NCBI RefSeq assembly: GCF_019710575.1
Contig: NZ_JAHWFK010000004.1
Location: 1-64,000, forward strand
DNA length: 64,000 nt
DNA from: Paractinoplanes polyasparticus
Lineage (GTDB): Bacteria > Actinomycetota > Actinomycetes > Mycobacteriales > Micromonosporaceae
Direction: 5' to 3'
Shown: one piece after another, positions 43,700 to 51,993 of the stretch
Numbering within the stretch: the first letter of the stretch is position 1
Layout: each line of letters opens with the position of its first letter
Program-made: the position numbers and the translations under genes
Notes under the pieces: generated by a model
What the model was told of the DNA's origin: nothing
The model's database searches: none
Seen by the model: the letters and a program-made list of their open reading frames with translations, nothing else

Positions 43700-43763
43700 G
43701 CTTTCCTTATACGTGAAAACCATGCACAATCACGGACCACATCCTCATCATTAAGGAGGATCG

Positions 43764-45131
43764 ATGCGTCGCGTCGTGCCGTTCATCGCTCTCAGCACCG
43801 TCGCCGCGCTCATCGCCGTGGCGCCGGGGCCGGCCACGGCGGCCGCACCGCCGCACCGGCCCGGCCCGTCGGCCGCGCCCACCTCGTTCACCACCGTCGC
43901 CACCGGCGTGGCCGCCCGCAGCGACCGCCGCCCCACCAACGGCGGCGTCTACGACCGCAAGGCGGGCAAGACCTTCATCTCCTGGGCGGGCCGGTTCGAG
44001 GACAACTACGTCCAGGCGTACGACCACCGCAGCAAGACCTGGTCCGCGCCCGTCAAGGTCGCCGACGGCGGCAACGACACCCACAACTACCCGACCCTGA
44101 TCCAGGCCGACGACGGCCACCTGCTCGTGTTCCGCGGCATGCACAACCGCGAGCTCTGGTACGCGCGGTCGCCGCAGCCGCATTCGATCGAGGGCGCCTG
44201 GACCGACACCCAGATCCCCGAAGGCCTCGGCGCCACCTATCCGATGGTGTTCAAGTCGTCGGCCGGGCACATCTTCGTCTTCGTCCGGGAGACCGCCGGT
44301 GACCTCGACAAGCAGTACCCGACCGACTTCCGCCCGATGAAGTACGTCCGGTCGACCGACAACGGGCGCACCTGGCAGAGCTCGGAAACGCTGACCGGCG
44401 AGCGGTGGAACATCGCCCCGCAGACCCGCGCGGACAACATGAACGAGGTCTACATCGGGCAACTGCGGCACGAGCCGGCCACCCTGGGCCGTCCCGAGCG
44501 GGTCGCCATCGTCTACACGCTGGCCGGCGGCGGCCCCGAGGGTCACCTGCACGACCGCTACCACAAGAACATCTACTACACGTACTTCAGCCCCCGGGAC
44601 CTGAAGTTCCGGTCCGCGAGCGGCGCCGACCTCGGCGTCAAGATCGACGACGCCGACCAGGAGAGACATCTCAAAGTCGTCGAGACGCCCCTGCAGACGG
44701 TCAATCCGCGCTCGCCCGACTACATCCAGCTGGTCGGCTCCACCGCCCTGGCCCCGTTCGTCCTCTGGATGCGCCTCGACGAGCAGGGCGTGGTGCACAC
44801 GCACGCCGGCGTCCACACACCATTGGGCTGGCACAACCGCGAGGTTGCCGCGGGCCTCCGAGTCCGCGACATGGAACGGGTCGACGCGCTGACCTGGCGC
44901 GTCTATGCCACCACCAACGACCCCGCCGTCACCGCCGTCTCGACCTTCACCCTCTTCGCCGGCACGTACTGGCGTTCCGAGTCGACCATCGCGACGCCCC
45001 GCGCCGTCCAGCGCATCGAGGTCGTCGACGGCTATCGCGACCCGGCCCGGCTCATTCTCACCGGGGCCAGCAGCGCTCGTCCCGCCGACATCGCCGATGG
45101 CGACATCTACGTCGCCGGCGCCGACAAGTAG
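43764..45131 (+). CDS. Secreted BNR-4 repeat protein, candidate PL24/PL25-like lyase
   Basis: A 455-residue protein with signal peptide (about 1-28) and a seven-bladed beta-propeller of the BNR-4 type: NGGVYDRKAGKTFISWAGR, GNDTHNYPTLIQADDGHLLVFRGMHNRELW, RSTDNGRTWQSSE, YHKNIYYTYFSPRDLKF. The HNYP and GMHN histidines lie where PL24/PL25 ulvan-type lyases, which share this fold, have catalytic residues. A uronate-specific lyase is therefore plausible, though many BNR-4 proteins are uncharacterised. AAGGAGG precedes the ATG. It starts a probable operon with the tautomerase-like gene, kduI and kduD. Confidence 0.72.
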   Translation: MRRVVPFIALSTVAALIAVAPGPATAAAPPHRPGPSAAPTSFTTVATGVAARSDRRPTNGGVYDRKAGKTFISWAGRFEDNYVQAYDHRSKTWSAPVKVADGGNDTHNYPTLIQADDGHLLVFRGMHNRELWYARSPQPHSIEGAWTDTQIPEGLGATYPMVFKSSAGHIFVFVRETAGDLDKQYPTDFRPMKYVRSTDNGRTWQSSETLTGERWNIAPQTRADNMNEVYIGQLRHEPATLGRPERVAIVYTLAGGGPEGHLHDRYHKNIYYTYFSPRDLKFRSASGADLGVKIDDADQERHLKVVETPLQTVNPRSPDYIQLVGSTALAPFVLWMRLDEQGVVHTHAGVHTPLGWHNREVAAGLRVRDMERVDALTWRVYATTNDPAVTAVSTFTLFAGTYWRSESTIATPRAVQRIEVVDGYRDPARLILTGASSARPADIADGDIYVAGADK

Positions 45132-45139
45132 GAGTGGCA

Positions 45140-45328
45140 ATGCCCAACATCACCGTGGAACTGCTGTCCGGCCGCACCCTCGACCAGCGGCGCGAGTTCG
45201 CCGAGGCGGTCACCGCGGCCGCGGTCGACATCCTCAAGGCCCGCCGCCCGTCGGTGCGCATCCGCTTCGACGAGATCGAGCGCTCGGACGTCGCCAACGG
45301 CGGAACCCTCGAATCCGACAACGTCTGA
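45140..45328 (+). CDS. 4-oxalocrotonate tautomerase-like small protein
   Basis: A 62-residue protein with the catalytic N-terminal proline exposed after Met removal (MPNITVELLSGRTLDQRREF) and the beta-alpha-beta fold of the tautomerase superfamily. A glutamate/arginine-rich second half (RIRFDEIE) supplies possible active-site residues. GGAGTGG precedes the ATG, 8 bp after the BNR-4 stop. Its place between a lyase-like gene and kduI suggests it may isomerise an enol/keto form of an unsaturated uronate product, which would be an unusual role for this family (inference). Confidence 0.72.
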   Translation: MPNITVELLSGRTLDQRREFAEAVTAAAVDILKARRPSVRIRFDEIERSDVANGGTLESDNV

Positions 45329-45396
45329 ACGACCGGCGGCGCCCCGCCGGCCGGGGCGCCGCCGCCCTACCCGGAACAAGCAAGAAGGAAAGGCTC

Positions 45397-46197
45397 ATGG
45401 ATTCGCGACACGCGACGGCCCCCGAGCAGGTGGCCGGCATGGACACCGGGCAACTGCGGCGACGGTTCCTGGTGGAGGACCTGTTCGCCCCCGGCGAGGT
45501 GCGGCTGACCTACTCCCACGAGGACCGCATGGTGCTGGGCGGCTCGACCGGCGTCACCGAGCTGCCCTGCCCCGACGAGCTCCGCTCGGACTACTTCCTC
45601 GAGCGCCGCGAACTCGGGGTCGTCAACGTCGGCGAGACCGGAACGGTGACCGTCGACGGGGTTCGCCACGACCTGGCCGCCAAGGAGGTCCTCTACATCG
45701 GGCGCGGCGCCCGGCAGGTCTCCTTCGACGGCCGCTTCTATCTGGTCTCCACGCCGGCCCACGCGAGCTACCCCACCGTCAAGGCGACCCTCGACGACGC
45801 CGAACCGGTGCGGCTGGGCTCGCGGGACAGCTCCAACGAGCGCACGATCTACAAATACATCCACGCCAAGGGCATCCGGAGCGCCCAGCTCGTCCTCGGC
45901 GTCACCGTCCTCGAACCGGGCAGCATGTGGAACACCATGCCCTGCCACACCCACGAACGGCGCACCGAGGTCTACTTCTACTTCGACCTGCCCGAGTCCG
46001 ACCGGGTCGTACATCTGATGGGACGGCCCGACCAGACCCGCAACCTCATCGTGGCCCCCGGTCAGGCGGTGATCTCGCCCCGGTGGTCGGTGCACTGCGG
46101 CTTCGGCACGCGCAGTTACGCGTTCGTATGGGCCATGGGCGGCGAGAACCAGGCGTACGAGGATGTGGAGCCGGTGCCGATCGGGGAGCTGCGATGA
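45397..46197 (+). CDS. kduI: 5-dehydro-4-deoxy-D-glucuronate isomerase
   Basis: A 266-residue cupin-fold isomerase that converts 5-keto-4-deoxyuronate, the form taken by unsaturated uronates from lyases, to 3-deoxy-D-glycero-2,5-hexodiulosonate. The zinc site is visible as CHTHERRTEVYFYF (two His and one Glu, about residues 183-192) with a later His in SPRWSVHCGFG. The upstream VVNVGETGTVTVDG and LYIGRGAR segments are typical of KduI. AGAAGGAAAGG precedes the ATG. kduD follows with a 4-bp overlap. Confidence 0.94.
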   Translation: MDSRHATAPEQVAGMDTGQLRRRFLVEDLFAPGEVRLTYSHEDRMVLGGSTGVTELPCPDELRSDYFLERRELGVVNVGETGTVTVDGVRHDLAAKEVLYIGRGARQVSFDGRFYLVSTPAHASYPTVKATLDDAEPVRLGSRDSSNERTIYKYIHAKGIRSAQLVLGVTVLEPGSMWNTMPCHTHERRTEVYFYFDLPESDRVVHLMGRPDQTRNLIVAPGQAVISPRWSVHCGFGTRSYAFVWAMGGENQAYEDVEPVPIGELR

Positions 46198-46952
46198 CCG
46201 CGCCCGCCGGGTCCCCGTTCTCCCTGCACGGGCGGACCGCGCTGGTCACCGGTTCGCGCAGCGGGATAGGCCGCGCGATCGCGGTCGCCCTGGCCCACGC
46301 CGGCGCCGACCTGGTGCTGCACGGACACAGCAACGACCTCGACGAGGTGGAACACGACGTCCGCCGGACCGGCCGGCGGTCCACCCGGTGGATCCTCGAC
46401 CTCGCCGACACCGCGGCCATCCCCGATGCCGTGGCCGCGCTGCCCGAGGTCGACATTCTGGTCAACAACGCCGGCGTCATCCGCCGGGCGCCGGCCGCCG
46501 AGCACTCCCTCGACGACTGGCGCTCCGTGCTCGACGTCAACCTGGACGCGGTGTTCCAGCTGAGCCGCACCATCGGCGCCGGCATGCTGGCCCGGCACCA
46601 CGGGAAGATCATCTCGGTCGCCTCGATGCTGTCCTTCCAGGGCGGGGTGCGGGTTCCCGGATACACCGCGGCCAAGCACGGTCTGGCCGGGCTGACCAAG
46701 GCGCTGGCCTGTGAGTGGGCCGCCGAGGGCGTGCAGGTCAACGCGGTCGCCCCGGGCTACGTCGCGACCAGCAACACGGCGGCCCTGCGCGCCGATCCGG
46801 CCCGCGAGGCCGAGATCAGGTCGCGCATCCCGGCCGGCCGCTGGGGCCGCCCCGACGACATCGCCGGTGCGGTGGTCTTCCTCGCCTCCCCCGCGGCCGA
46901 CTACGTCAACGGCCACGTGCTCGCGGTCGACGGAGGCTGGCTGGCCCGATAG
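46194..46952 (+). CDS. kduD: 2-dehydro-3-deoxy-D-gluconate 5-dehydrogenase
   Basis: A 252-residue classical short-chain dehydrogenase: TGSRSGIGRAIA cofactor motif, LVNNAGVIRR, catalytic Ser in SVASMLSFQGG and YTAAK (Tyr/Lys). The overlap ATGA with kduI and the strong overall KduD pattern (VNAVAPGYVATSNTAALRAD) support reduction of 2,5-diketo-3-deoxygluconate to KDG. KDG kinase and KDPG aldolase are not in this window, so KDG must be used by enzymes encoded elsewhere. Confidence 0.92.
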   Translation: MTAPAGSPFSLHGRTALVTGSRSGIGRAIAVALAHAGADLVLHGHSNDLDEVEHDVRRTGRRSTRWILDLADTAAIPDAVAALPEVDILVNNAGVIRRAPAAEHSLDDWRSVLDVNLDAVFQLSRTIGAGMLARHHGKIISVASMLSFQGGVRVPGYTAAKHGLAGLTKALACEWAAEGVQVNAVAPGYVATSNTAALRADPAREAEIRSRIPAGRWGRPDDIAGAVVFLASPAADYVNGHVLAVDGGWLAR

Positions 46953-47023
46953 CCGGCCGGCGGCGCGATCAGCTGGTGTCGCCGAGCCCGGCCTGCCGCC
47001 GCTCGGCGGCCGCAGTTGGCGTT

Positions 47024-47497
47024 CTAGATCGTCAGGGGGCCACCCTCGACGCCGTAGAACCAGTGGTGTCCAACATCTGGCACAGGAGGCAGTTCGTCGT
47101 GGATCAGGTGGTTCATCGCCTCGGCCAGATCGGCGACCACTGCGCCGTCGACGTGCTCTTCAAAGCGCAGAGCGAACGGCTCGTTGCCGGCCACATACCT
47201 GGTCTCGGCTTCGATTCGAGGCATGATGCCGCGCTCGCGCAGGCGGCGGCCGGCCTCGGCAATGATCCGATGAACGAACTCCCGCTGGGGCGGCGACCAC
47301 CGGTCGTCATCGAGGGCCAGGGCCCACGATGCGCCGACCTGAGCGTGGGCGCGTAAACCGTCGAGCACCTCGCCGGCGCCGTCGGGCTGCGACATCCCGG
47401 CGGCCACGTCTATCGCTTCCAGGATCAGGATGCCGAAGCTGACGTCATAGGCCCAGAAGAACTGAACCCCGAAACCGACCGACACAGTCTTGCCCAT
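47024..47497 (-). CDS. Hypothetical protein
   Basis: About 157 residues without signal peptide. It begins GKTVSVGFGVQFFWAYDVSFGILILEAI and continues with a helical middle (RRLRERGIMPRIEAETRYVAG) and an acidic C-terminal part rich in His and Trp (DVGHHWFYGVEGG). I do not recognise the family. Starts at ATG 47497 and 47509 are both possible; GAGG lies close to each. It is convergent to kduD with 71 bp between. Confidence 0.6.
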   Translation of the reverse strand: MGKTVSVGFGVQFFWAYDVSFGILILEAIDVAAGMSQPDGAGEVLDGLRAHAQVGASWALALDDDRWSPPQREFVHRIIAEAGRRLRERGIMPRIEAETRYVAGNEPFALRFEEHVDGAVVADLAEAMNHLIHDELPPVPDVGHHWFYGVEGGPLTI

Positions 47498-47604
47498 GCC
47501 TCGGATCATGCTCCTCTACTCAGCGTTGTGTGGACCCCCAAGGCCGCCGGCAACGAGCCGACGAGCGGATCGACGCGGTGCAGCAACGCATCGTCGTCTG
47601 AGGG

Positions 47605-48525
47605 CTACTGGACTTGTTGTTCGGCTGCCGCGATCAGGTCGTGCACCTCCGACGGCAGCAGGCCGAACCATTCGGCCAGCAACACCGTCGTGAACATTTC
47701 AGCTTCTACCCGTAGGTCACGGCCGAGGTCGGGCGGCGGGGCGAGCGGGTCCAGCTCGCTCCGGAGCATCTGCTCGATCACGTCGGCGCTGATCAGGATC
47801 GACGGGCTTTGACTCGCGACCTGCACTGCCATCTTCCGGATCACGGCCGCGTTGTCGGCCGAGACGAGGCAGGACCGGGCGGCCGCGGCGAAGGCGGCGT
47901 GCACGACCGGCTCGGCCATCGCGTAATCCACCTCGTCCGCCAAACGATCGCGCCGGTTCCGGTCGTTCCGGACGAGTGCGGCCAGAAGCTCACCGGTCGT
48001 CGTCCGCAGCGGCGGCCCGGTGTTCTCCGGTGCCACCGCCAGCTCGCGACTCACCCGCCGGAACCGGAGGCGCCGCATCAGACCCTGAGAGTCCGGACGG
48101 GCCAGCAGCGACCACAGTCTTTGCTCCGCCACGCGAACCAGCTCCGGCAGCCGCTCCGGGACGAGCTCGCGGGCGAGGTCGACGGCCAGCACCAGCACCA
48201 GATCCTGGTCACGCAGCGGCATCTTCGCCCGCCGACCCACGAGCTTGCCGAGGAGGATCCTCTCGGCCGCGTCGGCGCGCCGGACTGTCGCGGACTCGTG
48301 CGCAGCAAGGGCACGCTCCACGTAGTCTCGGGCGCCGGCACCGTCCCGGCGGGCGAACTTACGCCGCGCCAGGACGATGAACGCCTGGTGGGCGAGCTCG
48401 GCCGGGGCAGCCCTCTGCCGCAGCAGCAGCGCAACGGGGTTCGCCATGGTGTCGGAGCCGAGGTGGCGCAGCACCGTGGCGCCCGCCGCTGTGACCGGAC
48501 CCGGCTGGATCTCGTGCGGCGTCAT
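47605..48525 (-). CDS. Hypothetical helical protein
   Basis: A 306-residue protein, almost entirely alpha-helical by composition, without membrane segment or signal peptide. Landmarks include AHQAFIVLARRKFARRDGAGARDYVERALAAH, which looks like a TPR-type pair, then DQDLVLVLAVDLARELVPERL and a C-terminal EMFTTVLLAEWFGLLPSEVHDLIAAAEQ. No catalytic motif is visible and I cannot name a family. GGGAAG lies before the ATG. It is separated from the neighbouring hypothetical gene by 95 bp on the same strand. Confidence 0.6.
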   Translation of the reverse strand: MTPHEIQPGPVTAAGATVLRHLGSDTMANPVALLLRQRAAPAELAHQAFIVLARRKFARRDGAGARDYVERALAAHESATVRRADAAERILLGKLVGRRAKMPLRDQDLVLVLAVDLARELVPERLPELVRVAEQRLWSLLARPDSQGLMRRLRFRRVSRELAVAPENTGPPLRTTTGELLAALVRNDRNRRDRLADEVDYAMAEPVVHAAFAAAARSCLVSADNAAVIRKMAVQVASQSPSILISADVIEQMLRSELDPLAPPPDLGRDLRVEAEMFTTVLLAEWFGLLPSEVHDLIAAAEQQVQ

Positions 48526-48944
48526 GTACTTCCCATCGCATCTCGAGGGTCCAGGCGGCGGTCGCGGCGGGCGGGGGCAGGAAGTTGGGCATGCCCTGCG
48601 AAACCAGACGGCGCTTCAGCGGGTCGTGCAATGGTGGTTCGACATTGCCGTTTCCACAAGACCTGGCGGCGTGGTGATCGCCGCGAGTCCGTGGATCGTA
48701 AATCGGGTGCGGGTGGGTTGGCTGGTGGCTATTGTCGCCGGATGCCTACGACGCACGCTCTCCTCGCCGGGGCTTGGATGCCCGCGCGAGGGTCGCAGCA
48801 GTACGCGATCCGTCAGCGCGCCGGGCGTCCGGTCCCGCGCAGCGCCGCCTGAGTCACCTGCGGTTCGCCGCCGGGGCCCGCTGAGTCCTCTGTCTCCAGC
48901 GGACGGCCCGGACGATCGAGGCTGTCCGCGTTTCGCCGCCCCTG
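48526..48944. other. Gap without recognisable gene
   Basis: These 419 bp between divergent genes hold no convincing coding frame. A short forward frame starting at ATG 48741 (MPTTHALLAGAWMPARG...) is open for about 36 codons but shows no family signal. No clear operator or repeat was noticed. Given its length it may carry a regulatory leader for the rRNA methylase gene, but I see no attenuator-like leader peptide that I can support. Confidence 0.4.
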
Positions 48945-49781
48945 ATGTGGGTGGCAGACGGGAACCCGGTTGTGGCGTCATCTTTCTCCCGTCGGCGCGA
49001 GCATGCCCGCGTCCGGCGGATTCTTGGTCAGAACCTGCTCGCCGATCACGCGGCGGTGCGTGAACTCGCGGACGTGGCTGCGCCCGCGGAAGGCGAGTTG
49101 ATTCTCGAAGTGGGGGCGGGGCGGGGACGCCTCACCGGTGAGTTGCTGCGGCGGCGGGCGCGGGTCATCGCGTACGAAATCGACGCGGGGCTGGCTGCGG
49201 CGCTGCCTGTCGCTGAGGGGCTGAGCGTGCGCACCGAGGATTTTCTGACTGTGGTGCCGCCTCGGGAGCCGTTCTCGGTGGTGGGCAACATCCCGTATGC
49301 GCTCACGTCAGCCGTTGTCGACTGGTGTCTGGGCGCGCGCACGATGCGGCAGGCCACGTTGCTCACGCAATGGGAGTATGCGCGCAAACGGACCGGCGAC
49401 TACGGACGCTGGTCGCGGCTGACCGTCCTGACCTGGCCCGAGGTTGTCTGGGAGTTGGCGGGGCACGTGCCCAGGACGGCGTTCCGGCCGGTGCCACGGG
49501 TGGACGGCGGCATCCTGTGTCTGCGGCGTCGCCCGGTGCCGTTGGTGCGAGCCGATCTGCTGCCGCGCTACCGGGCGCTGGTCGAGTGCGGTTTCACCGG
49601 GATGGGCGGGTCGGTGCAGGCGTCGCTCGGGCGGCGCTACGGACAACGTCAGGCGGCGGCCGCGTGCCGGGCCGTGCGACTGACTCCGGACGTACCGGTC
49701 GGCGAGGTCTGGCCCGAGCAGTGGATCACGATGTTCCGGCTGCTCAGCTCGGGAGGGGGCCGCCCGCCAGGACGACGATGA
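48945..49781 (+). CDS. Erm-family 23S rRNA adenine-N6-methyltransferase
   Basis: Up to 278 residues. It has the KsgA/Erm Rossmann fold: SAM motif LEVGAGRGRLTGELL (about residue 53), acidic IAYEIDAG, and the adenine-binding VVGNIPYALTSAVV (N-I-P-Y). Then come WEYARKRTGDYGRWSRLTVL, a typical Erm segment, and a small C-terminal helical domain. It would methylate A2058 of 23S rRNA and give macrolide-lincosamide-streptogramin B protection. Start is uncertain: ATG 48945 or GTG 48972, both with weak ribosome-binding sites. The 3' end overlaps the convergent chrA gene by 38 bp. No antibiotic biosynthesis genes are nearby. Confidence 0.82.
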   Translation: MWVADGNPVVASSFSRRREHARVRRILGQNLLADHAAVRELADVAAPAEGELILEVGAGRGRLTGELLRRRARVIAYEIDAGLAAALPVAEGLSVRTEDFLTVVPPREPFSVVGNIPYALTSAVVDWCLGARTMRQATLLTQWEYARKRTGDYGRWSRLTVLTWPEVVWELAGHVPRTAFRPVPRVDGGILCLRRRPVPLVRADLLPRYRALVECGFTGMGGSVQASLGRRYGQRQAAAACRAVRLTPDVPVGEVWPEQWITMFRLLSSGGGRPPGRR

Positions 49782-50880
49782 CTCCGGCCGCGGCCGCGGT
49801 CAGCAGGGTCAGGACGGGGCCGCGCCGCACGGCCAGAGTCAGGATGACGGTGCCGGCCAGGACGGCGTACTGCCAGGGTTCGGTCAGGGCGCGGATCAGC
49901 GGGACGGCGGATCCCAGGATCGCGCCGATCGCGGCCGGGCCGGCGCCGTCCAGGAAGGCGCGTACCCGGCGGTTGGCCCGCAGGCGGTCGAAACGGTCGG
50001 CGCCGAGCAGGACGAACGCGAACGAGGGGCTGAACGCGACGACGGCGGCGAGCAGGCCGCCGGCGAGGCCCGCCGCGGCGTAGCCGACCACGGCGACGGT
50101 GTGCACGACCGGGCCGGGGGTGATCTGGCCGAGCGCGACGGCGTTGAGGAACTCGGCGGCGGTCATCCAGTGGTGCTGGTCGACGGCGTCGGCCTGCATG
50201 AGCGGGATGATCACGAAACCGCCGCCGTACGAGAGCGCGCCCACCTTCAGGGCCGTCCAGGCCAGCGGAAGCAGCGGCCCGGCCGCCACCAGCAGGGGCA
50301 GCGCGGCGGACGGCCGTCGGGTCGGGGCGGGCAGTCGCTGGGCCAGGACCTCGGCGACGCCGCAGGCGACCAGCAGCAGCACCAACCACGGTCCGACGGT
50401 CGCCGCGGCCACCGCGCCCAGCACCAGATACGCGATCCAGCGGCGACGGTGCGGCGCGCGCTTCCAACCGGCGGGGATCAGCGCCGCCCCGGCCTGCAGG
50501 GCGATCGCGGCCACGGCAGCGCCGGCCCCCGCACCCGCGGCCTTGACCCAGGTGGGCGGGTCACCGAGGAACAGGGCGGCGAGGACGAGGATCGCGATCA
50601 GGCCGGGCAGGATGAAGGCCGCGCCGCCGACCAGGGCGCCGGCGCGGCCGCGGACACGCCAGGCGCAGAAGATCGCCAACTGGGTCGAGGCCGGGCCGGG
50701 CAACAGGTTGCAGGCGGCGATGGCGTCCTCGAACTCCTGGTCGTCGAGCCATCCACGGTCGTCCACGCAGAGCTTGCGGAACAGGGCGATGTGCGACGGC
50801 GGCCCGCCGAAGCCGACGCACCCGATGCGGCCCCACTCCCTGAGGACGGTCGCAAGGCCGGCGCGGTGCTGATCAGGCAT
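49744..50880 (-). CDS. chrA: Chromate efflux transporter
   Basis: A 378-residue two-domain CHR-family membrane protein. The first half has CVGFGGPPSHIALF and NLLPGPASTQLAIF; the second repeats the pattern as GALSYGGGFVIIPLMQ and LGQITPGPVVHTVAVVGY. Both PGP loops are essential in known ChrA proteins. It would export chromate, possibly coupled to protons. The ATG overlaps the VOC gene stop by 8 bp, so it is the last gene of the arsR-arsC/VOC/chrA operon. Confidence 0.92.
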   Translation of the reverse strand: MPDQHRAGLATVLREWGRIGCVGFGGPPSHIALFRKLCVDDRGWLDDQEFEDAIAACNLLPGPASTQLAIFCAWRVRGRAGALVGGAAFILPGLIAILVLAALFLGDPPTWVKAAGAGAGAAVAAIALQAGAALIPAGWKRAPHRRRWIAYLVLGAVAAATVGPWLVLLLVACGVAEVLAQRLPAPTRRPSAALPLLVAAGPLLPLAWTALKVGALSYGGGFVIIPLMQADAVDQHHWMTAAEFLNAVALGQITPGPVVHTVAVVGYAAAGLAGGLLAAVVAFSPSFAFVLLGADRFDRLRANRRVRAFLDGAGPAAIGAILGSAVPLIRALTEPWQYAVLAGTVILTLAVRRGPVLTLLTAAAAGVIVVLAGGPLPS

Positions 50881-51265
50881 TCGCGGGTTCGAACAGCTCG
50901 ACCGGATTGCCGGCCGGGTCGTCCACGACGATCTGGCGGCCACCGGGGCCGGTGACGATGTCGCTGCGGAACTCGACGCCGGTCGCGCGCAGGCGGGCCA
51001 CCTCGGCGTCGAGGTCGGTGACGATCAGGTGGATGCGGTTCCAGCCACCGGGGCTCGGGCGGCGCCCGTCGGGCAGGGCGCGGCCGGCCGAACTGGCCGG
51101 GCCGGACAACAGCAGACGCAGACGGCCACGCCGGACATCGGCGAAGGCGGGCAGGAAGGTAGTGATCGAGGTGAAGCCGAGACGGCTCGTGTAGAAGTCG
51201 ATCGCGGCGGCGACATCGTCGACGAGGTAACGCACGTTGACGGTGTCTTCGGCTGGGTCGGTCAT
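50873..51265 (-). CDS. VOC-family (glyoxalase/dioxygenase-fold) protein
   Basis: A 130-residue two-module VOC protein: VRYLVDDVAAAIDFYTSRLGF, GWNRIHLIVTDLDAEVARLRATGVEF and DPAGNPVELFEPA (His and Glu as likely metal ligands). The cysteine triad of the arsenic lyase ArsI is absent, so carbon-arsenic cleavage is unlikely; a detoxification or binding role is more probable. ATGA overlap with the ArsR-ArsC gene and 8-bp overlap with chrA show tight coupling. Confidence 0.85.
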   Translation of the reverse strand: MTDPAEDTVNVRYLVDDVAAAIDFYTSRLGFTSITTFLPAFADVRRGRLRLLLSGPASSAGRALPDGRRPSPGGWNRIHLIVTDLDAEVARLRATGVEFRSDIVTGPGGRQIVVDDPAGNPVELFEPANA

Positions 51266-51984
51266 GACGCCTCCTCCGATGGGACGGCCAGGGTGTGCAG
51301 CAGGAAGCCGATCCGCCGGGACAGTTCGTCCGCGACCTGCTCGAACGCCGGCTGGTCGGCCGGCTCGGCGATGCTCCAGTGGGCCCGTACGGCATCGCCC
51401 GGGAAGTCGGGGCAGACCTCCTTGACCTTGTCGCACAGCGTGATCACCCGGTCGAACGGCCGGCCGGTGAACTCGTCGAGGTGCTTGGGCCGGGCCCCGG
51501 ACAGGTCGAGGCCGCGCGCGGCCAGGACGCTCACGGCGTACGGATGGATCGGCTTGGGACGACTGCCGGCGCTGAACGCCTGCACGGAACCCGCGGTGCG
51601 ATGTCGCAGCAACGCCTCGGCCATCTGCGAGCGCGCGCTGTTGCCGGTGCACAGGAACAGCACCCGCCCGGTCACTGTCATCGCTGCGGGCGACTGCAGT
51701 CGCAGCCCGGGGTGCAGAGCCGCACCGGCGCCGGCGAGCAGGCTGCCGCACCGGGCCAGGTCGAGCGTGTAGTAGGTGTCGCGGCCGTCGGCACTGCTGC
51801 GCCGGGCACTCACCAACTCGGCCTTCCGCAACTTGCCCAGGTGGTACGAGACCAGGTTCTGCGGCTGGCCGAGCAGTGCGACCAGCTCGCGGACGGCCAG
51901 GTCGCTCTGGGCCAGCTCGCTGAGCAGATGCCAGCGCAGCGGGTGGCCGGCGGCGGTCACGAACGCGGGTGGGCCTGTCGTCAC
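51262..51984 (-). CDS. ArsR-type regulator fused to low-molecular-weight arsenate reductase
   Basis: A 240-residue fusion. Residues 1-95 form an ArsR winged helix (PLRWHLLSELAQSDLAVRELVALLGQPQNLVSYHLGKLRKAELV). Residues 105-235 form a phosphatase-like arsenate reductase with the CX5R loop LFLCTGNSARSQ and a second redox-type cysteine in CDKVKEVCPDF. The usual ArsR metal-binding cysteines of the recognition helix (CxC) are not obvious, so the sensed ligand may differ. GTG start. An 18-bp palindrome lies directly upstream. It leads the operon with the VOC protein and chrA. Confidence 0.88.
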   Translation of the reverse strand: MTTGPPAFVTAAGHPLRWHLLSELAQSDLAVRELVALLGQPQNLVSYHLGKLRKAELVSARRSSADGRDTYYTLDLARCGSLLAGAGAALHPGLRLQSPAAMTVTGRVLFLCTGNSARSQMAEALLRHRTAGSVQAFSAGSRPKPIHPYAVSVLAARGLDLSGARPKHLDEFTGRPFDRVITLCDKVKEVCPDFPGDAVRAHWSIAEPADQPAFEQVADELSRRIGFLLHTLAVPSEEAS

Positions 51985-51993
51985 GCCCGCAGA

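Noticed and set aside
48741..48851. Short frame before the rRNA methylase as an attenuator leader peptide
   Set aside because: It is too far from the methylase start, and I see no paired stem structures of the kind known for erm attenuation.
50873..51265. VOC protein as ArsI carbon-arsenic lyase
   Set aside because: The cysteine triad required for organoarsenical binding is absent.
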